This document shows positions 35,424-43,740 of a stretch of 64,000 bases of DNA, one piece after another. The DNA comes from JANRIG01 sp033765235. Lineage in GTDB: Bacteria > Bacteroidota > Bacteroidia > Cytophagales > UBA9547. The stretch covers positions 62,001 through 126,000 of the forward strand of contig JANRIG010000036.1 in the NCBI GenBank assembly GCA_033765235.1, written 5' to 3'. The notes under the pieces are model-generated. The model saw nothing but the letters and a program-made list of their open reading frames with translations, did no database searches and was not told the DNA's origin. Made by a program: the position numbers and the translations under genes. Each line of letters starts with the position of its first letter. The stretch's first letter is position 1.

Positions 35424-36659
35424 TTGAAATTAACTGTCGTCCTTCTATTTACTTTTCACATAATATGGTCTCAATCTGTGCAAAAACAGTTGCATAAGGC
35501 ACAAGCCGAACTGCAAGCTGTGAAGCACATTGAAGACTCTTTGCTCAAAAAAATTGAAACCTTGAAATACGGGGTTATCAAAGAGCAATTGTATGCACTT
35601 GGCATGCCATTGCTCAAGCAAGGCGATGAGGTAGTGTGCCACTCCGCCTACTGCTTGGTATATGAGGAGCAGCATGAGCAGGCACGTTGGGTAGCACATA
35701 TCATATTGCCTGAGGTAGAGTTTGGCTCCGAAGGGCGTAGCAACGATTTCAGACCTGATAGTGCTGTCAAAACCGGCTCATCTATAGAGCAAGACTATTT
35801 TGTAGTGCAAACTATAGACGGTGTAAAAAAATACAAAGGATACGGCTACGACAGAGGTCACCTGGCTCCCAGTGCAGATTTCAGGTGGAGCAAAAAAGCA
35901 CTTTCTGAGTCATATTATTACTCTAATATGTCGCCTCAAGTAGGCCCGCTCAATCGCGAGTCGTGGGCAAACTTGGAAGATGCCATGCGCTACTATGTAA
36001 TAAAGCACAAAGTACCGCTCTATGTAGTGACAGGACCTGTGCTCCGCAATGACCTCAAAAAAATACCAGAAGCAGTAAACAAAGTGAGTGTGCCCGACAT
36101 ATATTATAAGGTAGTGCTGGACACGGTGAATAGGCGAGGCATAGCATTTATGATGGAAAACAAAAAAAACGAGTACCCGCTCATGTCCTATGCTGTGACC
36201 ATAGACAGCGTAGAAAAATATACGGGCATAGATTTTTTTCCAAAACTTGTAGATACAGCAGAGGCAAGGATAGAAAAAAATATGGATATAAATAAGTGGG
36301 TAGGGGAGCGTGAGCAAGACGATGTGCTGCCTGTGCCTGTGGAAGAGTTGCCCAAATATACATTTAACACGGTGCAAGCTAAAATCTATATGGACAAAGG
36401 CGAAGATGTGAAAGTTTGCGGCACTGTAGTGAGCACCAAACTCTCAAGCAAAGGCAATATTTTTCTTAATTTAGACAAAAAATTTCCCAATCAAATATTC
36501 ACCGTAACTATATTCAAAGACTACACCTCCAACTTTAGCTACCAACCCGACAAAGAGCTCTTCAAAAAAAAGGTGATAGTAAAAGGCAAGATATCCAACT
36601 TCAAAGGCACACCATCTATGAACATACAAAACGAAGATGACATAAAAATTTTGGAATAG
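35424..36659 (+). CDS. Secreted DNA/RNA non-specific endonuclease (NUC1 family) with a C-terminal OB-like domain
   Basis: A 411-residue protein with a short signal peptide (VVLLFTFHIIWSQS) and a helical segment (about 20-60). The NUC1 domain (about 65-290) has the catalytic motif YDRGHLAPSADFRWSKKA and the Mg-binding Asn region YYYSNMSPQVGPLNRESW. These beta-beta-alpha-metal nucleases cut single- and double-stranded nucleic acid without sequence preference. Residues about 310-411 form a separate beta-rich domain (AKIYMDKGEDVKVCGTVVST, GNIFLNLDKKFPNQIFTVTI, VIVKGKISNFKGTPSMNI) resembling an OB fold, likely to bind nucleic acid. The start is TTG 35424, giving the complete signal peptide. Likely roles are nutrient scavenging or extracellular DNA removal. 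Confidence 0.92.
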   Translation: MKLTVVLLFTFHIIWSQSVQKQLHKAQAELQAVKHIEDSLLKKIETLKYGVIKEQLYALGMPLLKQGDEVVCHSAYCLVYEEQHEQARWVAHIILPEVEFGSEGRSNDFRPDSAVKTGSSIEQDYFVVQTIDGVKKYKGYGYDRGHLAPSADFRWSKKALSESYYYSNMSPQVGPLNRESWANLEDAMRYYVIKHKVPLYVVTGPVLRNDLKKIPEAVNKVSVPDIYYKVVLDTVNRRGIAFMMENKKNEYPLMSYAVTIDSVEKYTGIDFFPKLVDTAEARIEKNMDINKWVGEREQDDVLPVPVEELPKYTFNTVQAKIYMDKGEDVKVCGTVVSTKLSSKGNIFLNLDKKFPNQIFTVTIFKDYTSNFSYQPDKELFKKKVIVKGKISNFKGTPSMNIQNEDDIKILE

Positions 36660-36680
36660 GTACAGTATTTCATAAATTTG
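36650..36680 (+). promoter_or_regulatory. Bacteroidota-type promoter for PSP1-gldH
   Basis: TTTG (36650-36653), 19 bases, then TAAATTTG (36673-36680), 29 bases before the ATG at 36710. The -33 element overlaps the last codons of the nuclease gene. Confidence 0.75.
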
Positions 36681-36709
36681 CCCCCTATAAATTTAGATAA
36701 TATACTTAA

Positions 36710-37807
36710 ATGGGATGTGGTACATGCAGTGCTGCCGGCAGTGCAGGAGCACCTTTAGGCTGCAAAAGCAATGGAAGTTGCAAATCAGGTGGGTGCAATA
36801 GGCTCAATACATATGACTGGCTCACAAGCATAAGCGGAGGTGCTCAGTCAAAGTTTCATATTTCTGAGGTGAGGTTCAAAGGTGGGCGCAAAGAGTTTGT
36901 GACCAATGCCAAGCCCATACAAGCGCACACCGGCGATGCTGTATTGATAGATACACCTACCGGTCAAGACATAGGCTTCATATCGCTGCAAGGTGAGCTG
37001 GTAAGATTGCAAATGAAGAAAAAAAATGTGTCTCCAAACGACGTATCTATGCAAATCTCTGATATAGCAGGTGAGCAAGAGCTCGCAAAATATACAGAAA
37101 TAAAAGCTAGAGAGCTGCCCACCATGATTCGAACCCGCGAAATCATACAATCGCTCAAGCTCAATATGAAACTATCAGACGTAGAGTATCAATACGATGG
37201 CAAAAAAGCTGTGTTTTACTACTCAGCCGATGAGCGTATAGATTTCAGAGAACTCATAAAGCAGTTGGCAGCAGAGTTTAAAACTCGTGTGGAAATGAAG
37301 CAGATAAGCCTAAGGCAAGAAGCAGGGCGTATAGGAGGCATAGGTATATGTGGCAGAGAGCTATGCTGCAGCACATGGCTCACAGACTTCAAAAATGTGA
37401 ATACCACTGCAGCACGCTATCAAAATCTATCCATAAACCCTCAAAAACTGGCAGGACAGTGCGGAAGGCTCAAGTGCTGCCTCAACTATGAGCTGGATAC
37501 TTACATGGAAGCCCTCAATTACATTCCCAAAGTAGAAAAACCTATACTCACCACTCAGGGCGATGCACACCTGCAAAAAACTGATATTTTTAGAAAAATA
37601 CTTTGGTTTGCAATAGGCAAAAATGATGCAGACTGGATAGCTGTTAGTGCCGAAAATGTAGAAAAGTTATTACAGTTGAACAAGAAAGGCATAAAGCCCA
37701 ATTCTCTTGACCCCGATGATGTAGGGGAGCATATAGAAGTGCCCAAAACCCAACTTAACAAAGACCTCAAAAAACTTGATAATAAATTCAGATTTAAAAA
37801 AAGATAA
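36710..37807 (+). CDS. PSP1 C-terminal domain protein (RicT/YaaT-like)
   Basis: A 365-residue cytoplasmic protein. The first 35 residues are Cys-rich (MGCGTCSAAG, GCKSNGSCKSGGCN). The PSP1 domain (about 60-250) includes VEYQYDGKKAVFYYSADERI, DFRELIKQLAAEF and the Cys cluster GICGRELCCSTW with GQCGRLKCCLNYE. In Bacillus RicT such cysteines bind an iron-sulfur cluster in a complex that affects RNA processing. The role in Bacteroidota is less clear. gldH begins 13 bases downstream, so the two are probably cotranscribed. A PSP1-gldH pairing is, as I recall, frequent in the phylum. Confidence 0.93.
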   Translation: MGCGTCSAAGSAGAPLGCKSNGSCKSGGCNRLNTYDWLTSISGGAQSKFHISEVRFKGGRKEFVTNAKPIQAHTGDAVLIDTPTGQDIGFISLQGELVRLQMKKKNVSPNDVSMQISDIAGEQELAKYTEIKARELPTMIRTREIIQSLKLNMKLSDVEYQYDGKKAVFYYSADERIDFRELIKQLAAEFKTRVEMKQISLRQEAGRIGGIGICGRELCCSTWLTDFKNVNTTAARYQNLSINPQKLAGQCGRLKCCLNYELDTYMEALNYIPKVEKPILTTQGDAHLQKTDIFRKILWFAIGKNDADWIAVSAENVEKLLQLNKKGIKPNSLDPDDVGEHIEVPKTQLNKDLKKLDNKFRFKKR

Positions 37808-37820
37808 TTTATACACAAAT

Positions 37821-38309
37821 ATGAAGCTCCTAAAGCCATATGCTTTTTTGCTGCTATCCATTGCTGCTCTGCTATCGTGCAACAAATATAGAGTATATGA
37901 TAAATATAATGACATACCGCAATCGCTGTGGTATGCAGACAGCACACTTACCTACACCTTTGAAATAGCCGACAGTATATATGCCTACCACATTTTGTAC
38001 AATATAAGATATAGTATATCATATCCTTATCACAATATATATATAAAATACAAATTGTATGATACACAGAATAATGAACTTAAAAGCGATCTTCAATTTA
38101 TGGATTTGCTGCATCCTACCACCGGCGAACCATTGGGTGCAGGCACCGGAGATATTTTCAATATCAATTATTATGCATTGAAAAATTACAAATTTGCTAA
38201 ATCAGGCAAATATAAAATCACACTTACACAATACATGCGCCAAGACCCTCTGCCTGAGATACTTTCGGTAGGAATAAGGGTAGATAAGAGTACTGAAATG
38301 TTAAAGTAA
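37821..38309 (+). CDS. gldH: Gliding motility lipoprotein GldH
   Basis: About 162 residues from ATG 37821. A frame opening at 37776 overlaps the PSP1 end and would place charged residues before the signal peptide, so it is rejected. The lipoprotein signal is LLKPYAFLLLSIAALLSCNK, with Cys in the LLSC lipobox. The body follows GldH: YDKYNDIPQSLWYADSTLTY, FEIADS, YPYHNIYIKYKLYDTQN, GTGDIFN and a terminal GKYKITLTQYMRQDPLPEIL with VGIRVDK. GldH is needed for gliding and chitin use in flavobacteria. A bidirectional terminator follows. Confidence 0.92.
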   Translation: MKLLKPYAFLLLSIAALLSCNKYRVYDKYNDIPQSLWYADSTLTYTFEIADSIYAYHILYNIRYSISYPYHNIYIKYKLYDTQNNELKSDLQFMDLLHPTTGEPLGAGTGDIFNINYYALKNYKFAKSGKYKITLTQYMRQDPLPEILSVGIRVDKSTEMLK

Positions 38310-38319
38310 AAAATTAGGT

Positions 38320-38345
38320 GAAGAAATAATTGTTATTATTTCTTC
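38320..38345. terminator. Bidirectional terminator between gldH and the convergent secreted-protein gene
   Basis: A perfect 11-base stem (GAAGAAATAAT / ATTATTTCTTC) around a TGTT loop, with A-rich and T-rich flanks on both sides. It overlaps the last codons of the minus-strand gene, whose stop is at 38336-38338. Confidence 0.8.
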
Positions 38346-39124
38346 AAAAATTTCTCAGTTTTATTATCTACATTCAGATAATATATGCCTTCTTTGAGCG
38401 ACTCGCATCCTATCTCTTTGCCTTTGCCTTTTTGTACAGGGTTGCCATAGCCATCTACTATTTCGTACTCAGTATCGCGTGAAAGGTATATTTTATTAGA
38501 TACACGCTTAGGATAAAATGTGACCTCAGATTTTTTGGATTGATATTCTACTACTTTGGAATAAAATACATTGCCATCGCGCTCTACAAACTTGATACGA
38601 TATTTATTGAGCCCGGCATGGTGGTGCTCATCAAAGTTGTAGTTATTGGAAGAGCTGGAGCCTTTGGCAGGTATTTCTTTGAGTATCACCCAGTTGTTGT
38701 ACAAAAACTGCTCTACATAGCACTTGTCGCCTGATTTTTCTCCTTTCGTAGTCCAGTTTATTATTTTGTCATCTACTACTACGTTCGAAAACTGAAAGGT
38801 ACTGTTGAGCCTAATCACCTGCGAGTTGAGCACCTTAGGCCTACAACCCTCTTTATAGGTGATTTTGATATTGAGCGGGTCGTTGAGCTTAAACGATGAA
38901 AGGTCTATTTCAAATGCGCTAGATTTTATATCTGACATTACCAATTGGTCGTTTACATACACCTCGTTGGTACAAAAATCTTTCATATCTGTGGTAAATG
39001 GATTTTGTACATACAAGTTTTTGCCTTGGTATGCGCCTCCGAGTTGCAACTGCTGCGACCTAGCATCAACTACTAAAAATGCTGCGATAAAAAATAACAA
39101 AAGCCTCTTAGGCACTATCCCCAT
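38336..39124 (-). CDS. Secreted protein with a divergent T9SS-like C-terminal domain
   Basis: A 262-residue protein with a signal peptide (KRLLLFFIAAFLVVDARSQQ). The centre (about 30-190) is beta-rich without a family I recognise (NEVYVNDQLVMSDIKSSAFE, KCYVEQFLYNNWVILKEIPA, HHHAGLNKYRIKFVERDG). The last 65 residues (VTFYPKRVSNKIYLSRDTEY, EIVDGYGNPVQKGKGKEI, LKEGIYYLNVDNKTEKFLKK) follow the strand order of a type A sorting domain but have FYPK in place of YPNP. It may therefore be T9SS cargo with a degenerate signal. It is a single gene facing gldH. Confidence 0.75.
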   Translation of the reverse strand: MGIVPKRLLLFFIAAFLVVDARSQQLQLGGAYQGKNLYVQNPFTTDMKDFCTNEVYVNDQLVMSDIKSSAFEIDLSSFKLNDPLNIKITYKEGCRPKVLNSQVIRLNSTFQFSNVVVDDKIINWTTKGEKSGDKCYVEQFLYNNWVILKEIPAKGSSSSNNYNFDEHHHAGLNKYRIKFVERDGNVFYSKVVEYQSKKSEVTFYPKRVSNKIYLSRDTEYEIVDGYGNPVQKGKGKEIGCESLKEGIYYLNVDNKTEKFLKK

Positions 39125-39379
39125 GTATGAAATGAATACTTTTTTTTACAAAAATGTTTAATTATTGTTAAAAAAACAAATACCAATAAAATTTTACATA
39201 ATACTTAACCCCTGAATGTGTATATGAGAGTATAAGACGAGCTGCAAGTATTGTTAAATGAGCACATTGGAGCTAATATGAGGTAATAATATAGAATAAT
39301 ATTCTAAAGCCAAATTTTGATGCTACTGAAAAGGTGAGCATAACACAAGGGTCATTTATGAAAAATATAATAATGATTT

Positions 39380-41518
39380 TTAAAGTATAATTTGGGCTAA
39401 TACTTGAAAAGTGGCAAACGATGCCATATATGCCAATATAGTAAGATAAATAAATTGTATGGTGGCCACTTTCCATGAGCCTGTCTCGGTCTTTACCACG
39501 GCTATAGTGCTCATGCATTGCAAAGCAAATGCATAAAATATCAGTAATGACATGCCTCTGGCAAAGTTATAATAGGCTCTGCCTGTCTTTTTGTCAGTTT
39601 GTTCTGAAAGTTTTTGTTTTATGGTAGTCACATCCTCATCATTCCCTACACTATATATAGTAGCCATGGTGCCTACAAATACTTCGCGAGCAGCAATAGA
39701 GGTGAGCAGCGCAATTCCTATTTTCCAGTCAAATCCCAAAGGCGCTATTGCAGGCTCTATCCATTTGCCAAAAATGCCGGCATAGGAGGCTTCAAGATTA
39801 GTGGCATTTGCCAAATTTTGAACCTCATTTTCACGCAATGAAGTTTGTGATATATCTGATGATTTATTTTTCTTTGTCATAAAGTGGTCTGCCGGACCAT
39901 AGGTTGATAAAAACCACAAAAACATAGATACTACTATGATTATTTTGCCGGCACCTGATATGAATTGATATGCTTTATGTCGGGCATTGATGAGTATATT
40001 GGTAAACCTTGGCATTTTATAATCAGGCAATTCGAGCATAAAGTAGCTCTGCTCATCGGGTTTCACAAGCACTTTGAGTGCCCACGAGGTAGCCAATGCT
40101 ACCACAAATCCCAACAAATACATGCACATCATGGCTATACCTTGCATATTCACAAACCAAAATATAGGTATGGGAGGCACTATCAAGGCTATGATGATGG
40201 TGTATATGGGGATGCGTGCAGAGCAACTTATGAGCGGGATTATGAATATAGTGATCAACTTTTCTTTTCTATTGGCAATGGTGCGAGTACTCATGATGGC
40301 AGGTATGGCACAGGCTGCGCCTGAAAACAGAGGTACTATACTTTTGCCGTTCAGCCCAAATTTTTGCATAATTTCATCCATCAAGTACATGACCCTTGCC
40401 AAGTATCCTGAGTCTTCGAGCAAATATATGAACGTAAAAAGCAGCACTATTTGTGGTATGAATATGATAATGCCTCCCAAGCCTGATATTACTCCCTCAG
40501 TAATGAGCGACAAAAACCAGCCGTTGGGCAATGAATCATGCAAATATTTTTTGAAAACCAGCACACTATTGTCAATTATATCCATTGGCCATGTAGCCCA
40601 CGAAAATATGGCTTGAAACACTACCAGCATGATGAGCAGCATACTCAGGTAGCCCAGTATGGGGTGCAAAAATATTTTATCCAGTTTTTTGGTAAGTTTG
40701 TGTTTCTCTATCTGCAAAGTAGTTTGCTCAGCTTTAGACACTATATCATTTATCTTTTGATACCTTGATATGGTTTCGTGAGATTTTATTTTCAATGAGT
40801 GAAAGCCGTATTGGGCTATCTCGTATTTTATCTTTTCTATGAGGTTACTTTCTATATACTTCATGTGCATATGCTCATGTGCTACCAGCAAGGCAGTGTA
40901 GTCATTGATTATGCCTGTATGTTTTTTTATTTGCGTAAGAAAGTCAAGTGTGGAGCGGTCATATGATACCAGCTGCTGAAAGTTGAACTTGTAATGCGAG
41001 GTATAGCAGTCGCTTATATGTTTTTTGAGCTCATCCACACCTGTGCCCAGCCTTGCATTGAGCTTCACTACCTTGATACCCGGAAAAGATTTGCGCAATA
41101 CCTCACTATTTATTTCTACTCCTTGTTTTTGGGCTATATCTATCATATTCAGTGCCAGCACCACAGGTATTCCTATATCATATATTTGGGTGAATAGTAG
41201 TAAGTTGCGCCGCAAATTGGTAGCATCTACCACTATTATCACAAGGTTTATTTTTTCCTTACTGTCTGCATGCATAAGTACATCAAACACCACTTTTTCG
41301 TCGGCACTTTTAGGATATATGCTATAGGTGCCCGGCATGTCTATTATTTGTGCTTTCAGGTGCTCATTTATCATGCATATACCTGTTTTTTTTTCCACAG
41401 TTACTCCTGCAAAGTTCCCTGTTTTTTGGTTGAGCCCTGTGAGTTGGTTAAATAACGTAGACTTACCGCAATTAGGATTGCCTATCAGAGCTATTTTGTA
41501 AATATCCGTTTGGCTCAT
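39380..41518 (-). CDS. feoB: Ferrous iron transporter FeoB
   Basis: A 712-residue inner-membrane Fe(II) transporter. The N-terminal G domain has the P-loop GNPNCGKSTLFNQLTG, the switch region NFAGVTVEKKTG, the G3 motif DMPGTYSIYP, and the G4 motif with LNMIDIA. A helical linker (about 160-270) is followed by eight or so membrane helices containing two Gate repeats (SGAACAIPAIMSTRTIANRK, ALLTSIAAREVFVGTMATIY). Its start overlaps the feoA stop by 4 bases (ATGA), so translation is coupled. Iron-dependent control would be expected; no binding site was recognised. Confidence 0.97.
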   Translation of the reverse strand: MSQTDIYKIALIGNPNCGKSTLFNQLTGLNQKTGNFAGVTVEKKTGICMINEHLKAQIIDMPGTYSIYPKSADEKVVFDVLMHADSKEKINLVIIVVDATNLRRNLLLFTQIYDIGIPVVLALNMIDIAQKQGVEINSEVLRKSFPGIKVVKLNARLGTGVDELKKHISDCYTSHYKFNFQQLVSYDRSTLDFLTQIKKHTGIINDYTALLVAHEHMHMKYIESNLIEKIKYEIAQYGFHSLKIKSHETISRYQKINDIVSKAEQTTLQIEKHKLTKKLDKIFLHPILGYLSMLLIMLVVFQAIFSWATWPMDIIDNSVLVFKKYLHDSLPNGWFLSLITEGVISGLGGIIIFIPQIVLLFTFIYLLEDSGYLARVMYLMDEIMQKFGLNGKSIVPLFSGAACAIPAIMSTRTIANRKEKLITIFIIPLISCSARIPIYTIIIALIVPPIPIFWFVNMQGIAMMCMYLLGFVVALATSWALKVLVKPDEQSYFMLELPDYKMPRFTNILINARHKAYQFISGAGKIIIVVSMFLWFLSTYGPADHFMTKKNKSSDISQTSLRENEVQNLANATNLEASYAGIFGKWIEPAIAPLGFDWKIGIALLTSIAAREVFVGTMATIYSVGNDEDVTTIKQKLSEQTDKKTGRAYYNFARGMSLLIFYAFALQCMSTIAVVKTETGSWKVATIQFIYLTILAYMASFATFQVLAQIIL

Positions 41519-41739
41519 AGCATTTTCACTTTTATTTGCCCTGCCTCACTTTTGCGTAATCCTAAATAATAATCATGTATTTTTATGCAAATGGGCGACC
41601 CCATAGGTGCCACATTATACATTTCTATCTCAGTGCCGGGCAAACAGCCCATTTCTAAAAATTTGATGATGGCATCTTCCGACTCAAAGCCTGTGATTAC
41701 TGACTTTTGTCCTACTTTCATATTTGCAACTGTACTCAA
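41515..41739 (-). CDS. feoA: FeoA family ferrous iron transport protein
   Basis: A 74-residue SH3-like protein of the usual FeoA length, opening with VGQKSVITGFESEDAIIKFL. LEMGCLPGTEIEMYNVAPMG is the family signature, and ICIKIHDYYLGLRKSEAGQI completes it. FeoA binds FeoB in the cytoplasm and is needed for full iron uptake. It is the first gene of a two-gene operon with feoB. The 67 bases to the clpP terminator upstream must hold the promoter. Confidence 0.95.
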   Translation of the reverse strand: MSTVANMKVGQKSVITGFESEDAIIKFLEMGCLPGTEIEMYNVAPMGSPICIKIHDYYLGLRKSEAGQIKVKML

Positions 41740-41806
41740 TTTAGACTAATTCTAATAATTGCAAAATTATAAAAACATCATCATTAACCTAACAAAAAAA
41801 ATAATA

Positions 41807-41833
41807 ATAGCCGATAATAGCATCATCGGCTAT
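41807..41833 (-). terminator. Rho-independent terminator after clpP
   Basis: On the minus strand, a 9-base stem ATAGCCGAT / ATCGGCTAT with a 9-base loop, followed by a T-rich tail, 14 bases past the clpP stop. Confidence 0.85.
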
Positions 41834-41846
41834 GCTTGGGTATATA

Positions 41847-42518
41847 TTAACTTTTTACCAATATCTCATCTATCAGTCCATACGCTTTTGCCTCCTCAGT
41901 ACTCATCCAATTGTCTCTGTCACAGTCTTTTTTGAGGGTTTCAAACGATTGACCTGTATGGTGTGCCATGATATTGTACAGCTCATCGCGCACCCTTTGT
42001 GTCTCTCTCAAGGCTATTTCCATATCTGTGAGTTGCCCCTGTGTGCCACTCATAGGTTGATGTATCATGATACGAGCATGTTTTAGTGCCGACCTTTTGT
42101 TAGGAGCTCCAGTACATAGAAGCGCAGCTCCCATACTGGCAGCCAACCCTGTGCACACTGTAGATACTTCGGGGTTTATATACTGCATAGTATCATATAT
42201 GCCAAGTCCGGCATATACTGAGCCACCAGGGCTATTGATATATATGGTGATATCTCGTTTGGAGTCAGCAGATTGTAGAAAAAGTAACTGTGCCTGTATC
42301 ACATTGGCCACATAGTCGTCTATGGCAGTACCAAGGAATATGATACGGTCCATCATAAGACGTGAAAATACATCCATAGCCACTGCATTCATCTTGCGCT
42401 CTTCTATGATATTGGGGGTGAGGTTATAAATAGAATAATCAATAGTTTTATCCACGGTAGTGCCTGATATGCCTTGGTGGTGCACAGCGTATTTTCTGAA
42501 TTCTTCTCCTATGTTCAT
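41847..42518 (-). CDS. clpP: ATP-dependent Clp protease proteolytic subunit
   Basis: A 223-residue ClpP with the full catalytic triad: Ser128 in GLAASMGAALL, His153 in RIMIHQP and Asp202 in CDRDNWMS. DRIIFLGTAIDDYVANVI and IYINSPGGSVYAGLGIYDTM are family hallmarks. ClpP forms a double-ring barrel that degrades proteins fed by ClpX or related ATPases. The usual partner clpX is not adjacent here. The N-terminal roughly 45 residues before ERKMNAVAMDVFSRLM are a Bacteroidota-style extension. It is monocistronic, with its own terminator. Confidence 0.97.
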   Translation of the reverse strand: MNIGEEFRKYAVHHQGISGTTVDKTIDYSIYNLTPNIIEERKMNAVAMDVFSRLMMDRIIFLGTAIDDYVANVIQAQLLFLQSADSKRDITIYINSPGGSVYAGLGIYDTMQYINPEVSTVCTGLAASMGAALLCTGAPNKRSALKHARIMIHQPMSGTQGQLTDMEIALRETQRVRDELYNIMAHHTGQSFETLKKDCDRDNWMSTEEAKAYGLIDEILVKS

Positions 42519-42678
42519 GATTTTTTATGGGGATTAATGTAAATAATAACTGAAAGCAGTAAATATTATAATAAATATCTTGTACAACAATTTTGCCAAA
42601 TAATAATTCAATGTCAATACGTCATCAAAAAAATATCAATTTCTAAATATTTATCATATGATTGAATAATATTTGGTA

Positions 42679-42686
42679 TATTTTTG
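42679..42686 (+). promoter_or_regulatory. -7 box TATTTTTG upstream of cysH
   Basis: An exact TAnnTTTG match 23 bases before ATG 42710. It lies inside the longer possible frame opening at TTG 42662 and supports the later start. Confidence 0.5.
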
Positions 42687-42709
42687 TTAACACAAACATA
42701 GAAAAAGTT

Positions 42710-43375
42710 ATGGCAGATATGGATTTTGAAGAAATAAAAAAGCAAATATTGACCTATCAGTCGCAAGGTCTCAAACTGTTCACCACCAGCTCGTTTCAGA
42801 CACATAGCATAGTATTGCTACATATCTTGAGCAAAATCGACAAAAATATACCTGTATACTTCATCAACACAGGATACCTGTTTCCGGAAACCATACTATA
42901 CCGCAACCAGATAGTATCATTGCTTGGGCTAAACCTCAAATCTGTAAGTTCGCATATACCCAAATCCTTGCAAAAAGATGCGCAAGGCAGGCTGCTATAT
43001 GTGTCAGATGCCGACTATTGCTGCCATATTAATAAGGTGGAGCCTTTAGAGCCTGTAATGCAACAGTATGACGTGTGGATAAACGGAGTGCGTGCAGACC
43101 AAAGTGCCACACGCAAAACATTTAAGACCGAAGAAAATGCACCTCATGGCGTAATACGCTTTCACCCCATGCTCGACTGGACCAATATGCAGATACAGCG
43201 CTACCTCACAGAGCACGGTATACCTCGCCACCCATTAGAAGAAAAAGGCTATTTCAGCATAGGTTGTGAGCCTTGCACACGCAAATTCAGCCTCGACCTA
43301 TCAGAGCGTGAAGTACGCTGGTATGGCCTCAACAAAACAGAGTGCGGGCTAAATGTAGAACTGATAAGCAAGTAA
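42710..43375 (+). CDS. cysH: Iron-sulfur adenylylsulfate (APS) reductase type CysH
   Basis: About 221 residues from ATG 42710. The fold is a PAPS/APS reductase (LFTTSSFQTHSIVLLHI, VYFINTGYLFPETILYRNQI). Four cysteines typical of the [4Fe-4S] APS-reducing subgroup are present: the pair in DADYCCHINKVEPL and the CEPC in YFSIGCEPCTRKF. WINGVRADQSATRKT and HPMLDWTNMQIQRYL are also standard. The C-terminal catalytic Cys lies in KTECGLNVEL, where the family normally has ECG-L/I-H; here Asn replaces His. It makes sulfite for cysteine synthesis. No other cys genes are nearby. Confidence 0.92.
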   Translation: MADMDFEEIKKQILTYQSQGLKLFTTSSFQTHSIVLLHILSKIDKNIPVYFINTGYLFPETILYRNQIVSLLGLNLKSVSSHIPKSLQKDAQGRLLYVSDADYCCHINKVEPLEPVMQQYDVWINGVRADQSATRKTFKTEENAPHGVIRFHPMLDWTNMQIQRYLTEHGIPRHPLEEKGYFSIGCEPCTRKFSLDLSEREVRWYGLNKTECGLNVELISK

Positions 43376-43466
43376 TAGTTAATATTAGTTCAAATAATTA
43401 TTAATATGAAATAAATTAGTTACATTTACCCTTTAAAATGTATTCAGTATAGTTTTCTGTATCGGT

Positions 43467-43682
43467 ATGGAATATATCCAAAAAATAGTTGACTTGTTGC
43501 TTTACATGATAAATGAGCAAAATGAGACCTATTAGAGGCTTGATGGTATGGACAAGCGGTTTGAAAGTATGGATAAGCGATTAGCCAATTTTGAAAACCA
43601 AATGATGAAAAACAATGCTGCCATAGGTGAGTTGATGATATCTGTAATAAGACTGGCCGATGAAAAATTAAAGATTAGATAA
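43467..43682 (+). pseudogene. Small coiled-coil protein remnant with an in-frame stop
   Basis: One frame runs from ATG 43467 to TAA 43680-43682, interrupted only by TAG at 43533-43535. It reads MEYIQKIVDLLLYMINEQNE, then the stop, then RLDGMDKRFESMDKRLANFE, NQMMKNNAAIGELMISVIRL and ADEKLKIR. The MDKR heptad repeats suggest a coiled coil like the N-terminal half of small PD-(D/E)XK-associated proteins. The part after the stop could start at ATG 43547 or so and still be made. The next gene's promoter begins 12 bases after its end. Confidence 0.5.
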
Positions 43683-43694
43683 TTTAGAAAGACG

Positions 43695-43725
43695 TTTGAT
43701 AAAAGGTGAAAACAACTTACATTTG
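43695..43725 (+). promoter_or_regulatory. Bacteroidota-type promoter for the 1704-residue surface protein
   Basis: TTTG (43695-43698), exactly 19 bases, then TACATTTG (43718-43725), 15 bases before the ATG at 43741. This is one of the two best consensus matches in the window. Confidence 0.8.
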
Positions 43726-43740
43726 TAAAAAATATCCGAA

